A program made the translations under genes and the position numbers. Source: Mangrovimicrobium sp048323675 (GTDB lineage Bacteria > Pseudomonadota > Gammaproteobacteria > Pseudomonadales > Halieaceae). From it: a DNA stretch of 64,000 bases. This document shows positions 43,006-52,268 of this stretch, piece by piece. The notes beneath the pieces are model-generated. The model did no database searches and was not told where the DNA came from. It saw only the letters and a list, made by a program, of their open reading frames with translations. How positions within the stretch are numbered: the stretch's first letter is position 1; each line of letters opens with the position of its first letter. The DNA lies in contig NZ_JBLWFK010000007.1 in assembly GCF_048323675.1 (NCBI RefSeq), forward strand, positions 62,001 to 126,000. Direction: 5' to 3'.

Positions 43006-45981
43006 ATGCCCAACGCCAGTGTGTGCCAGGGGTCGCAGGGGAGCGGCGATCGTAGCCGGTCGCTGGTCCTTGTCGCGTCCATGCTGCTGGCACTCGCGGG
43101 GCGTGGCGCGGTGGCGGAAGATCTGGTGCTCAACACACTGGAAACCCGCGACCTGCAGTTACTGTACTTCGATCCACAGCAGACCTACCTCGTGCCGCAC
43201 GTGGCACGCAGTTTTCACAATTCCCTGGCGTTCCAGGAAAAGATCTTCGACTGGGCTCCCTGGAACCCGCAGACTTTCATCCTGCTGAAAGACTTCGCCG
43301 ATTACGGCAACGCCGCCGCCACCGCCTCGCCGGTGAATATCGTGCTGCTCGACGTGGCCCCGCCCAGCCACGCATTCGAAACCCTCCCCGGCAGCGACCG
43401 CTTCTACTCGGCGATGAATCACGAACTGGTCCACGTGGTGCAGGGCGATGTCTGGAATTCCACGGACGCGTTCTGGCGGCGCTTGTTCGGCGGTAAGGTG
43501 GCGGTCAACAGCGCCCATCCGGAGTCGCTCATCTACCACTACCTGACCACCCCGCGCGCAGTGTCGCCGCGCTGGCTGTCCGAGGGGGTGGCGGTGTTCC
43601 AGGAGACCTGGATGTCCGGCGGCATCGGCCGCGCCCAGGGCGCCTATGACGAGATGGTGTTCCGCGCCATGGTGCGCGACAACGCGCATTTCTACAGCAA
43701 CCTCGGCCTGGTGGCCGAGGGAACGCACGTGGACTTCCAGGTCGGCGCCAACGCCTATCTCTACGGAACGCGGTTTGTCAGCTACCTCGCCTATACCTAC
43801 AGCCCGCAGCATGTGATCGACTGGATCAAGCGCGACGAGGGCAGCGAGCGCTACTACGCGAAGCAGTTCAGGCGGGTCTTCGGCAAGGACATGGAAACCG
43901 CCTGGAACGAGTGGGTTGCCTGGGAGCACCAGTTCCAGCGGGCGAATCTCGAAAAGGTACGCGCCCATCCGCTGACACCGGCCCAGCCTGTCACCCGACA
44001 CACACTGGGCTCGATCTCGCGCTCGTTTGTCGACCAGGAACAAAACGCCATGGTCGGCGGTTTCCGCTATCCCGGTGTGGTTGCCCACGTGGGGGCGGTG
44101 TCGCTGGACGATGGCAGCCTGCAGCGCTATGTCGATATCAGTGGGCCCATGCTCTACCAGGTGACCTCGGCGGCATTCGACCCGCAGCGCCGCCAGTTTT
44201 TTTACACCGGCGACAATACGAAAATCCGCGACCTCATGGTGCTCGACCTTGCAACGGGCAAGGCGCGCATGCTGATCCGGGATGCCCGTATCGGCGACCT
44301 TGCCTTCAACCGCAATGACAGCAGCCTCTGGGGCCTGCGCCACCTCAATGGCTACGTAACCCTGGTGCGCCTGGAGCCCCCTTATACCGAGTGGCGGCAG
44401 GTGCATACCTGGCCTTACGGCGAGGTGCCCTTCGAGCTGGACGTCTCCGCCGACGGCAGCCGAATTTCCATGTCGATGGAAAAACTGGACGGCAGCCAGC
44501 GCCTGCAGGTCTACGCGACCCGTGAGCTGCTCGACGGCAAGTCGGAGCCGCTGGCCAGCGTCAGCTTTGGCAGTGCAATTCCCGAGGGTTTCGTGTTCAC
44601 GGCGGACGGTCGCTACCTGTATGGAAGTTCCTACTACACCGGCATTTCCAACATCTTTCGCTACGAACTGGCGACGGGCGACCTCGAGGTTGTCAGCAAC
44701 GCCGAAACCGGCTTCTTCCGGCCGATACCCCTGGCCGATGGCAGGCTGCTGGTCTACGAGTTCACCGGCACCGGCTTCGTGCCGTCGATCATCAACCCCG
44801 AACCGCTGCAGGATGTCAGTGCGATTACCTTCCTCGGTACCGAAGTGGTGGAAAAGCACCCGGAGGTGAAGCAGTGGGCAGTGGGCTCGCCGGCCAGGGT
44901 TCCGCTGCAGAGCCTGGTCACCCACGAGGGGACCTACCACCCCCTCAAGGAAATGAACCTGAGCAGTTACCCGATTATCCAGGGCTACCGGGGTGGCACG
45001 GTGTTGGGCTGGAACTGGGAACTGGCGGACCCGATTCTGTTCAACAGGCTGTCGGCGAATATTGGCGCTGGCCTGGACGGTGAGGATGACGGCAACCAGT
45101 GGTTCCACGCCAACCTCGAATACCAGATGCTCGACTGGCGGGTGCAGTACTGGCACAACTACGCCGATTTCTACGACCTGTTCGGTCCCACCGAGCGCAG
45201 CCTGAAAGGCGACGGCTACCTCCTCGGTTACGGCAAGCGCTTCCCCGGCAAGATCGATCTGGACGCTACTGTGGAGTGGTACAATGGCCTGGATACGGTG
45301 CCCGGTAACCAGAATGTCGACGCGGACTTCAAGAAACTGTTCTCCGCGAACCTGGACCTGGAATCGCAGCACACGTCCAAGTCCCTGGGCGCGGTCGACC
45401 ACGAAAAGGGCTACATCTGGAACCTCGGCCTGACCAGGGACGACGCCTCCGTCGGCGCCGCGTCGAAATTTCACGCCGGCTTTGATTTCGGCTTTGCGTT
45501 GCCGATCCACAACTCTTCCATATGGCTCTACAATGCCGCCGGCGCAATCGATGGCGACCGCGACAATACGCTGGCCAACTGGTATTTCGGCGCCTTCGGC
45601 AACAACTATGTCGACGACCGCGAGGTGAAGCGCTACCGCGATTACGAGCGCATGCCCGGTTTCGACATCGACGAGATCGCCGGGCAGACCTTTGGCAGGA
45701 GCATGCTGGAATGGAATATCACGCCGCTGTATTTCGAGGAGGTAGGCAAACCCGGCTTCTATCTCTCCTGGATGCGCTCGGCGGTCTTCGCCGGCGCACT
45801 GGTGACCGACATCGGCAACGATCGCTATGAGCAGACCTACAGCAGCGTCGGCTTGCAGGTCGATTTCGGCTTCACCTTTGCCCATCGCATGCCGCTGGTA
45901 CTGTCGCTGGGCTTCGGCCAGGGCTTCGTGGACTCCGACAAGGCCGGCAACGAGTGGTTGTTCTCGCTGAAGATTCTCTGA
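43006..45981 (+). CDS. Gluzincin-type metallopeptidase with propeller and C-terminal barrel-like region
   Basis: 991 aa from ATG 43006. Signal sequence (SLVLVASMLLALAGRGAVAE). Peptidase-MA-like domain with MNHELVHVV (His139, Glu140, His143) and the third ligand in WLSEGVAVFQE. Residues about 330-600 show WD40/TolB-like blades (FDPQRRQFFYTGDN, DVSADGSRISMSM, FTADGRYLYGSSY). From about 640 the sequence alternates as in outer-membrane beta strands and ends WLFSLKIL with an aromatic-rich last strand. So it is probably an outer-membrane-attached protease. A long open frame on the opposite strand is an artefact. Confidence 0.82.
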   Translation: MPNASVCQGSQGSGDRSRSLVLVASMLLALAGRGAVAEDLVLNTLETRDLQLLYFDPQQTYLVPHVARSFHNSLAFQEKIFDWAPWNPQTFILLKDFADYGNAAATASPVNIVLLDVAPPSHAFETLPGSDRFYSAMNHELVHVVQGDVWNSTDAFWRRLFGGKVAVNSAHPESLIYHYLTTPRAVSPRWLSEGVAVFQETWMSGGIGRAQGAYDEMVFRAMVRDNAHFYSNLGLVAEGTHVDFQVGANAYLYGTRFVSYLAYTYSPQHVIDWIKRDEGSERYYAKQFRRVFGKDMETAWNEWVAWEHQFQRANLEKVRAHPLTPAQPVTRHTLGSISRSFVDQEQNAMVGGFRYPGVVAHVGAVSLDDGSLQRYVDISGPMLYQVTSAAFDPQRRQFFYTGDNTKIRDLMVLDLATGKARMLIRDARIGDLAFNRNDSSLWGLRHLNGYVTLVRLEPPYTEWRQVHTWPYGEVPFELDVSADGSRISMSMEKLDGSQRLQVYATRELLDGKSEPLASVSFGSAIPEGFVFTADGRYLYGSSYYTGISNIFRYELATGDLEVVSNAETGFFRPIPLADGRLLVYEFTGTGFVPSIINPEPLQDVSAITFLGTEVVEKHPEVKQWAVGSPARVPLQSLVTHEGTYHPLKEMNLSSYPIIQGYRGGTVLGWNWELADPILFNRLSANIGAGLDGEDDGNQWFHANLEYQMLDWRVQYWHNYADFYDLFGPTERSLKGDGYLLGYGKRFPGKIDLDATVEWYNGLDTVPGNQNVDADFKKLFSANLDLESQHTSKSLGAVDHEKGYIWNLGLTRDDASVGAASKFHAGFDFGFALPIHNSSIWLYNAAGAIDGDRDNTLANWYFGAFGNNYVDDREVKRYRDYERMPGFDIDEIAGQTFGRSMLEWNITPLYFEEVGKPGFYLSWMRSAVFAGALVTDIGNDRYEQTYSSVGLQVDFGFTFAHRMPLVLSLGFGQGFVDSDKAGNEWLFSLKIL

Positions 45982-46057
45982 TCGCCGCCGGCTTGAGTAC
46001 CGGGTGACAACTCGGGCATGATGGCGCTTCGCCGGGCAAGGTGGTGGAGACGCATCG

Positions 46058-47074
46058 TTGGTCGCGCTCGATCTCATTTACCGGGCCGGGATAGGACTGC
46101 TGCCAGTATTGTTGTTCCTCCTGGTCCTGGTCTATATGGACAGCTACAAATTGATCCGTCTGCGTACGGTGGTCTGGGTGATCGCCTTCGGCGCGCTGGC
46201 GGCAATCGCCGGCTATTTCATCAACGCCTGGCTGCAACCAGCCCTGGGCCTCGGTTTTCTTGGCTACGCGCGTTATGTCGCCCCGGTTACCGAGGAAGCC
46301 CTCAAGGCGCTGGTGGTGATTTACCTGTTTCGCACTCACCGCATCGGTTTTCTGGTGGATTCCGCGATCCTCGGCTTCGCAGTGGGCGCCGGTTTCGCCC
46401 TGGTTGAAAACCTCTATTACCTGCAGCGGGGCACCGGCCCGAGCCTGGCGGTGTGGGTCATCCGGGGTTTCGGCACGGCGGTGATGCACGGCGGCACGGC
46501 GGCCCTGTTCGGCCTGCTCGGGCAGGTGCTGACCGAGCGCCGCATGCGGATCAACCCGCTTCTGTTCCTGCCCGGATTCTTTCTTGCCGTCGGGTTTCAC
46601 TCGCTGTTCAACCACTTCCCGGGTACGCCCATCCTGGCCACGCTGGGCACGCTGGTGCTGATCCCCCTGGCCCTGCTTGTCGCATTTCGCCAGGGCGAGG
46701 CTTCCATGAGCCGCTGGTTGCGCAAGGACTTTGACGCGGACGCCGAACTCATCGCGCAAATCGATTCAGCGGAGTTTTCCGATTCCCACATCGGGCGATT
46801 CCTGCACGAATTGCGTGAAAAATTCGACGGACTGATGGTGGTGGATATGCTTTGCTACCTGCGGGTGTACACCGAGCTGGCGATAAGGGCCAAGGGCGTG
46901 CTGATGGCGCGCGAGGCCGGGCTCGACATTCCCCTGGATGACGAGACTCGCAACAAGATGCAGGAGTTGCGCTATCTCGAGCAGAGCATCGGCTCGACGG
47001 GCCTGCTCGTGATGCGGCCATTCCTGTTGATGGAGCGCAAGGACCTGTGGCAGATGAGTGTGCTGCAGAAATAG
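46058..47074 (+). CDS. PrsW-family glutamic intramembrane protease
   Basis: 338 aa with TTG start behind GGTGGAG. Eight or so membrane helices. The family motifs are present: VTEEALKAL (Glu79-Glu80), FALVENLYY (Glu117-Asn118) and MHGGTAA (His144). Bacillus PrsW cuts the anti-sigma factor RsiW, and related enzymes include the CAAX-type protease group. A cytoplasmic C-terminal part of about 120 residues follows the helices. It follows the large metallopeptidase by 76 bases and lies within 4 kb of an ECF/anti-sigma pair on the same strand. Confidence 0.88.
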   Translation: MVALDLIYRAGIGLLPVLLFLLVLVYMDSYKLIRLRTVVWVIAFGALAAIAGYFINAWLQPALGLGFLGYARYVAPVTEEALKALVVIYLFRTHRIGFLVDSAILGFAVGAGFALVENLYYLQRGTGPSLAVWVIRGFGTAVMHGGTAALFGLLGQVLTERRMRINPLLFLPGFFLAVGFHSLFNHFPGTPILATLGTLVLIPLALLVAFRQGEASMSRWLRKDFDADAELIAQIDSAEFSDSHIGRFLHELREKFDGLMVVDMLCYLRVYTELAIRAKGVLMAREAGLDIPLDDETRNKMQELRYLEQSIGSTGLLVMRPFLLMERKDLWQMSVLQK

Positions 47075-47257
47075 CAGCGGGGTTCCCTGCTGGCCGACGA
47101 TATCATGCAAATTGCGCAGGTAATGGAGCCCCGCTGTTGCCCATCGCCCCGCAACTCGTCGGATGGTCCGCCCCATTTGCGCCATTCCAATTTCTGGCGG
47201 GTCATGAAGCTGTATATAATCCAGCTTACTTTGTCTGCAAATATAAAGAAAAACGCA

Positions 47258-48127
47258 ATGAGCAAATATGACCACCTCATTGACCAGGAGATGGTCAACG
47301 GTTACTGGAGCTGGGACTCTGATCGCGCTTTACTCTATGCTGTCGGTGTTGGCGCCGGTCTCGACGATCCACTCAAGGAACTGCAATTTACTACCGAGAA
47401 CACGCCGGGCCTCCCACAACAGGTGATACCCTCTTTTGCCACCGTCATGGGCCTGCAGAGCAACTGGATGGAGTTATTGGGGTGGCAAAAAGTCGGGCTC
47501 AGCCCGATCGGTATGGTGCATGGCGAACAGAGTGTCACTCTCGCCAGACCGCTTCCGGTGAGCGGCAAGGCGCATCTTTCCACAATACTGCGCCAGGTAT
47601 ACGACAAGGGTTCCGGCGCCCTGGTGGTCCAGGAGACCCGTATTACCCTGGCCGACACCAACGAGTATCTCGGCTCAACCTGTTCGGGAATCTTTGCCCA
47701 GGGGAAGGGTAATTTCGGTGGCCCCCGGGGACCGTCGGGAGCGACGGGCTGGAGCAAGCCGGACCGCGAGCCGGATGTACAAATCACCCTTCCCGTTGGG
47801 CTGAACCAGTCGCTGATCTACCGCCTCTCCGGCGATCGTCACCCCCATGGCACCGAACCAACCCGCGCCCGTGCCGATGGGTTCGAAAAACCCATTCTTT
47901 ATGGTCTTGGTACATACGGCTTTGCCTGCCGCGCGCTGCTCCGAGGGCTTTGTGAGGGAGATGTCACCCGATTCGGTCATATGGAAGGCCGCTTCTCCAG
48001 GCCGGTCTATCCCGGTGACAGTCTCGATACCTTTATCTGGCGCACTGACGAGGGAGCAGTGTTCCAGATGGTGGCGAATGGGGAGCGGGTCGTGCTCGAA
48101 AGGGGTGTTTTTCTCTACCACAAATAA
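47258..48127 (+). CDS. MaoC-like double hotdog dehydratase, altered active-site motif
   Basis: 289 aa from ATG 47258. Two hotdog folds (about 5-150 and 165-289) as in 2-enoyl-CoA hydratase 2 proteins. The second domain has SGDRHPHGTEP, TRARADGFEKPILYGLGTYG. The family norm is G-D-x-N-P-L-H-x-D-P and I-L-H-G-L; here one residue is lost, Asn is His and the second His is Tyr. The catalytic Asp and a His remain. It may hydrate a different enoyl-CoA or be modified in rate. No fatty-acid genes flank it. The tRNA-linked element begins 241 bases downstream. Confidence 0.8.
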   Translation: MSKYDHLIDQEMVNGYWSWDSDRALLYAVGVGAGLDDPLKELQFTTENTPGLPQQVIPSFATVMGLQSNWMELLGWQKVGLSPIGMVHGEQSVTLARPLPVSGKAHLSTILRQVYDKGSGALVVQETRITLADTNEYLGSTCSGIFAQGKGNFGGPRGPSGATGWSKPDREPDVQITLPVGLNQSLIYRLSGDRHPHGTEPTRARADGFEKPILYGLGTYGFACRALLRGLCEGDVTRFGHMEGRFSRPVYPGDSLDTFIWRTDEGAVFQMVANGERVVLERGVFLYHK

Positions 48128-48368
48128 TTCCAGGGCTCTTTATTTACTCAGACGGAATGTCGTTGATCACCACCGTTTACCGCCTGGTGAAACCGCTGTC
48201 GAAAGTCCTGGGGTCCCCGTTCAGTTTGATCGTTCCGGTTAACTCATACACCATGGTTCTCTTGTTTTTCGCTGTAATTGGTAGCTCGAGACCGGGGTAA
48301 CAAGGTAACCCATGCGCCCGGAATGGTCGGGAGGTGTGGGGGGGTTAACTTATTGAAATTTATGAAAA

Positions 48369-48386
48369 ATGGTGGGCCCAGAAGGA
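48369..48386. repeat. Element attachment site, left copy
   Basis: ATGGTGGGCCCAGAAGGA, identical over 18 bases to the tRNA 3' end at 57171-57188; after two mismatches TGAA also matches. No tRNA is present at this end. Confidence 0.9.
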
Positions 48387-48953
48387 GGTGAATCTATCTC
48401 ATAACTAACTGTTTAATAGACCATTTTGTTTTTAAAGTAACATGCTGTACCCCCATAAATACCCCCTTTTTGCTTTTTCACCCTGAATATCACCCTAGTT
48501 TCGATCCTGAAAAAATCTTACGGGCAATCCACGAATTTAGCCGCTCCCCCTTTGTGGGCCAGCTACTACCACACGTCGAACCACCCCCCCCATATGGACA
48601 AAAAACTCTCGATTTCTGCGCTACCAGTCCCCCGTGCGCCTGGTGGCTCAGGAGGACCCATGCAAAATGCTACTTGCAAGCAGGCTTACGGGACTGGGTT
48701 TTTCTTGTTCGTTCGATTCCGGGTCACATTTCAAAAATTTGAAGGGCTCTTTTACTCAATATAAATAGCGATTTCAAGAGATTGCCCAAACCTATAATGA
48801 TGAACAACCACACCCCGGAGAATCCGAACAAGTAGAGAGCTTTTGCGGAGCCCGCCAGCCGTTACTAGAAGTGGGCTTACTAGGCCCCTAAAGGGGGTAT
48901 GATAGAAAGCGGACAAACCGTCCGCCTCCACCTCCACCTCATTTGAGACTTCT
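48387..48953. other. AT-rich left end of the element, no supported gene
   Basis: Short frames on both strands lack convincing products. A GTTCGATTCCGGGTC stretch (48710-48724) resembles a tRNA T arm, but no cloverleaf can be completed around it. Confidence 0.4.
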
Positions 48954-49101
48954 ATGGATGTAACCACTGCAACTGTTCGGTGCTGGCAGTAAAGCCAGAG
49001 CTGAGGCACAAATCGTGGAGATATTAGCCAAGGCCAAAGAGGCGGGGGTTAATCCCGACGATGCGTTAAAGCTAGCGAACCGGGGTCAGAAACAGATCTA
49101 A
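48954..49101 (+). pseudogene. Decayed small ORF
   Basis: ATG GAT GTA ACC begins MDVTTATV, and a different frame continues FGAGSKARAEAQIVEILAKA to KLANRGQKQI and TAA. The second part looks like a genuine helical C-terminus; a single-base change would join it to the ATG. Product unknown. Confidence 0.35.
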
Positions 49102-49139
49102 AGCTGGTGGGTAAGACATCAGAGTAAGAGTTCGGTACA

Positions 49140-49340
49140 TCAAGGGTTGTCATTGTGGTTATTAGGAGGTTTCTTTAACCAGTCAATTGCATTGGCTATA
49201 AAGAGTCCTACTCCTAGAAACATTACCCCCACAGACAACCAATTAGGGGCACCTGAATCTTCCAGTAGAATCCCAAGTGCCACGCTTCCAAATACCAAAA
49301 TGTAGTTCGTAGCCTGAAATCTAAAATATGACATCGGCAT
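49140..49340 (-). CDS. Small two-helix membrane protein
   Basis: 66 aa. Two hydrophobic segments (YILVFGSVALGILL and WLSVGVMFLGVGLFIANAI) and a charged tail (KKPPNNHNDNP). The start could be the ATG at 49340 or 49334. No family is recognised. It sits in the AT-rich left part of the element, opposite in direction to the secreted protein gene. Confidence 0.5.
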   Translation of the reverse strand: MPMSYFRFQATNYILVFGSVALGILLEDSGAPNWLSVGVMFLGVGLFIANAIDWLKKPPNNHNDNP

Positions 49341-49728
49341 ATCTCTATCTATAGATGAAACTGAGATGTGAACTACTTCAAAATAATTACTTATCCAATT
49401 TCATGGTTCGATCCATTATCGAAGCCGGGGGCAGGAACTACCCTAATCTTTCTTGTGGCAGTGCACTTCTCCGGTCTTTGTTTCCATGTGACAACACTGG
49501 CCTGGAGGTGAGCTTTTGCGGCACCCCCCGCCGTGGGCAATTGCGAGATTACAGGTAAACAATATCACCAAAGAAAGAATTAAGATTCGCATACTTCGCC
49601 CTCCATGGTTTCCATCTGAGATTTTATCGCTATTGAGTATAGATGATACTCATAATCTGAACAGGCGCTGAAGCACTGGTCTACACTGTCTGGGGTGTCA
49701 ATGGATATGCAACCACAAGGAGCGGGAC
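49341..49728. other. AT-rich gap inside the element
   Basis: 388 bases with no convincing frame. The last 30 bases hold the ribosome site of the secreted protein gene. Confidence 0.4.
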
Positions 49729-50064
49729 ATGAAGCATCTTCTCTCATTTATTGCCCTACTAACTTTCAGCCTGCCAAACGCTGCAAACCAATTAAGTGAT
49801 ATTCTCGAATCAAAGCCCCCATCAGAACAAGAACAAATCTTTTTAAACGTGTTGATTCAGAGCGGGAAGCCCTGCGGTAAGGTCACTCGCACATTCCTAC
49901 AGGGCAGCGACAAAGATGATGCAGCTTACTGGAACGTAGCTTGTGATAATGGCCAGTCCTACGTTGTGCAGATTCCGGCAGACCCCACTTCAAAAACAAG
50001 AGTTTTGGACTGTAGCCTCATGAAGGCAATGGGTTCTGAGTGCTTCACAAAATTTAGCAGCTAA
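49729..50064 (+). CDS. Small secreted protein, element cargo
   Basis: 111 aa with a strong AAGGAGCGGGAC ribosome site. Signal peptide MKHLLSFIALLTFSLPNAAN. Four Cys in the mature part (PCGKVTRTF, VACDNGQSY, LDCSLMKAMGSEC) that may pair. The one clear + strand gene in the element, opposite to the replication operon. No known family; it may be a periplasmic interaction or exclusion protein, which is a guess. Confidence 0.65.
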   Translation: MKHLLSFIALLTFSLPNAANQLSDILESKPPSEQEQIFLNVLIQSGKPCGKVTRTFLQGSDKDDAAYWNVACDNGQSYVVQIPADPTSKTRVLDCSLMKAMGSECFTKFSS

Positions 50065-50328
50065 CACACAATCCCCTTGTATGGGCTGTTGTATGGGCCA
50101 TCACAACTCGCAAATGAAAAAGCCCGAACAAACTAACTACATGGGCATTATAATTTGCGGTGAAAGAGGAATTTATACCATTGCTCCACCGCCCGCTTGT
50201 GGGCGAAAGTGGCCGTTTTACTTCTACCAAACATAAACAACAAACAGCAATCCGGCTTTCTGTCTCTAGCGAAAAACCGCGCCTCTGCGCCCCCGCATGG
50301 TGAAAGCCTGGGAAGGACCCGCTACCAC

Positions 50329-50832
50329 TCAGCCCCGCCGTGAATGTAGCCCGCTATTTGCGGCCCGCCTGCCCGCGTTCTCTTTCCTGTGTGCCACCGG
50401 CTCGATTTCCATTCCCTTGCGCCAAGCGTCCAGATATTGCCGTATTGCTTCATTGCGGGCTGTAGTGCCTTTCGGCAGGTGCCAGCGGAGAAATGCTAAA
50501 TCCTCTGGCAGAAGTACCGCCCCCTGAGAGGCGAAGTATTCCCGTGTCACTGGTAGCGGAATTTCTGCTTTTGAATTGAGGGGTGGCGGATTTGGCGGAG
50601 TTGGCGGAAACGTAGTAGTGGCCTGGGTTTCGCTCTCCGCCAGTGGTGGCGGATTCTGGCGGATTACTGGTGCTGGCATAGGTTTTCCGCCACTTTCCGC
50701 CACCAGTGGCGGATTTCGTAGCCCTTGCCGCTGCTGGTTATCCGCCACTTCCGCCACTTCCGCCACCCCCTGTTGTGGTTTCAGGATTTTAGGTGCCAGC
50801 AGGTCTACCAGATTCACGGCACCATTTCCCAC
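50329..50832 (-). CDS. Pro-rich protein at the end of the replication operon, carrying the repeat array
   Basis: 167 aa. The first two-thirds are low-complexity (AEVAEVADNQQ, NPPLVAESGG, NPPPLAESE, PPTPPNPPPL), as expected if the DNA repeats below shape the protein. The C-terminal third (YFASQGAVLLPEDLAFLRWH, NEAIRQYLDAWRKGMEIE) looks folded. Its start overlaps the DUF3987 stop by 19 bases. It may be a replication accessory that is translated through the origin region. No family recognised. Confidence 0.65.
   Translation of the reverse strand: MGNGAVNLVDLLAPKILKPQQGVAEVAEVADNQQRQGLRNPPLVAESGGKPMPAPVIRQNPPPLAESETQATTTFPPTPPNPPPLNSKAEIPLPVTREYFASQGAVLLPEDLAFLRWHLPKGTTARNEAIRQYLDAWRKGMEIEPVAHRKENAGRRAANSGLHSRRG
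50584..50765. repeat. Mirror-symmetric array of twelve TGGCGGA heptamers, possible origin
   Basis: Six TGGCGGA start at 50584, 50593, 50602, 50647, 50657 and 50707; six TCCGCCA start at 50636, 50686, 50696, 50741, 50750 and 50759. Each forward copy pairs with a reverse copy around one centre (50674.5). The outer trios have 9-base spacing. The halves match beyond the heptamers at roughly three-quarters of positions. Confidence 0.85.
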
Positions 50833-52268
50833 CCGGCAGGCTCGCCGCGATTATTGTTCGCTGTAATCCGCACCCGCCCAACCTCCACCAGCAGGGCCAG
50901 CAGAGTGCGGATATGGGCAACAGATTTCCGATGGGGCCGGGGTAGCAGCTTGCCCATTTCCTCGATAGTCGCCCGGCCACCCTCGCGGCCTTTCAGCCAG
51001 TCCAGCACTTCATGGGCCGCATTCTCGGTGGCATTGTGCTCTGCCAGTTGTGCCGCCCTTAGTGTGCCGTTCAAGTAATACTGGGCCAGCCTCCATGCCC
51101 TGGTTATCTGCTCTGGTGTCACCGCTTGAGTGCCTTCCAGTACAGCAAACACCCCCGCTAGCCGTAGCGCGTTCTCTGCCGCTTTGCTGGCGGATGGTTT
51201 CACCAGTTCCAGAATTGCGCCAGGGGCCTGTGCCTGTTCAGTGCGGTTATAGGTTTCGATCCATAGCGCGGCGGCCTCCTTGGTCAGGCGCATTTCCGGC
51301 AGAATCAGCCCGCCCCCTTCATCCATATCGGGGCTATGCGCTATCAGTGATTCAATGCACTGGTGAAATTGTTGCACCTCCCGGCTTTCATAGGGGTTAA
51401 CCTGCCGGTAAAGGCGTGTCCCTGCCAGTGTGCGGGCCTCTGCCACCAGAAACCGGGCCAGTATGCCCTGCTCCTGCATCATCCTGTCAGCCAGTACAGC
51501 GGCAGCTACACGGGGTTGCGCTTGCAGGTGAATAGACAGGCGGCGGTCATACATGGCGGCGCTCTCGCCTTTCGCTGCCCGTGTCCTGACTATCGGGGAA
51601 GCGTCCCAATAGCGGGATAGCGCGGCAATAGTCTTTAAGGCGTTTTCCGGGTTCATGGCATACCCGCCAAAGAATTGCCCGCCCTCATCATTAAACAGGG
51701 CCTGACTGGGCCAGCCATGCCGGAATGAGCGTTGCAGCCCTTCTAGCGTGGGTTCCTGACAGATAACCATAGGCTCCGGGGGCGGCTCTGGTGCTTGAAG
51801 TGCGTCCAGGGCGGCGGCTTTCTCGGGGGCGCTTTTCTTTTTCAGTGCCTCCCGCCGTTGTACTTCGTAAACGTCCGCCTCATCCTTGTACTGATTCAGC
51901 GCCTGCCGGTGTGTTTCCGTCCGTTCCCGCTGCCAGCGTTCCAGCGGTTGACTAGCGACTCTATCGCAAGCGGTTTTGCGGTCGCCGGATTCCGCCACGG
52001 TTAACAGAAACAGAGAAAGCGGGCTTTTCCGTCCATCCAAAACAATGTTGCCCTTGTCCTGTGCAGCAAAAGCGGCTACGGCCAATACAGAGTGCGCTGC
52101 TATCTCTGGCGGGGCCTGTACGGTGTCCGCAATGGCGCTTGCAGCTTCGCCCAGCAGCGGGCCTAACATTTCAAGCGGATAATTCAGGCGTTCCGCTACT
52201 TCCGGCAGGCGCGGCGGTGTCAGTTCCTCGGGAATTACCTTTGGGGCCATATCGTGGGCGGCTGTCAT
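50814..52268 (-). CDS. DUF3987 (helicase-like) replication protein
   Basis: 484 aa. DUF3987 core about 35-390, with a Walker A-like LLTVAESGDRKTACD (about 88-102) and acidic Walker B candidate ALFNDEGGQFFGG. FLVAEARTLAGTRLYRQ and AENALRLAGVFAVLEG are family landmarks. The C-terminal region (about 430-484: ATIEEMGKLLPRPHRKSVAH) is a winged-helix-like DNA-binding domain. It should unwind the element's DNA with the TOPRIM protein. Its start overlaps that gene's stop by four bases. Confidence 0.82.
   Translation of the reverse strand: MTAAHDMAPKVIPEELTPPRLPEVAERLNYPLEMLGPLLGEAASAIADTVQAPPEIAAHSVLAVAAFAAQDKGNIVLDGRKSPLSLFLLTVAESGDRKTACDRVASQPLERWQRERTETHRQALNQYKDEADVYEVQRREALKKKSAPEKAAALDALQAPEPPPEPMVICQEPTLEGLQRSFRHGWPSQALFNDEGGQFFGGYAMNPENALKTIAALSRYWDASPIVRTRAAKGESAAMYDRRLSIHLQAQPRVAAAVLADRMMQEQGILARFLVAEARTLAGTRLYRQVNPYESREVQQFHQCIESLIAHSPDMDEGGGLILPEMRLTKEAAALWIETYNRTEQAQAPGAILELVKPSASKAAENALRLAGVFAVLEGTQAVTPEQITRAWRLAQYYLNGTLRAAQLAEHNATENAAHEVLDWLKGREGGRATIEEMGKLLPRPHRKSVAHIRTLLALLVEVGRVRITANNNRGEPAGWEMVP

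Noticed and set aside
43159..46077. 972-aa open frame on the minus strand
   Set aside because: Mirror of the metallopeptidase/barrel gene. High GC in third positions removes stop codons; the product has no domain and is made of His/Val/Ala/Glu-rich runs.
48292..48312. GGTAACAAGGTAACC, like the end of 16S rRNA
   Set aside because: Only about 14 bases match; no other 16S sequence surrounds it and the following bases differ. Most likely chance.
48660..48735. Possible tRNA fragment with GTTCGATTCCGGGTC
   Set aside because: No acceptor or anticodon stem could be drawn around the T-arm-like part.
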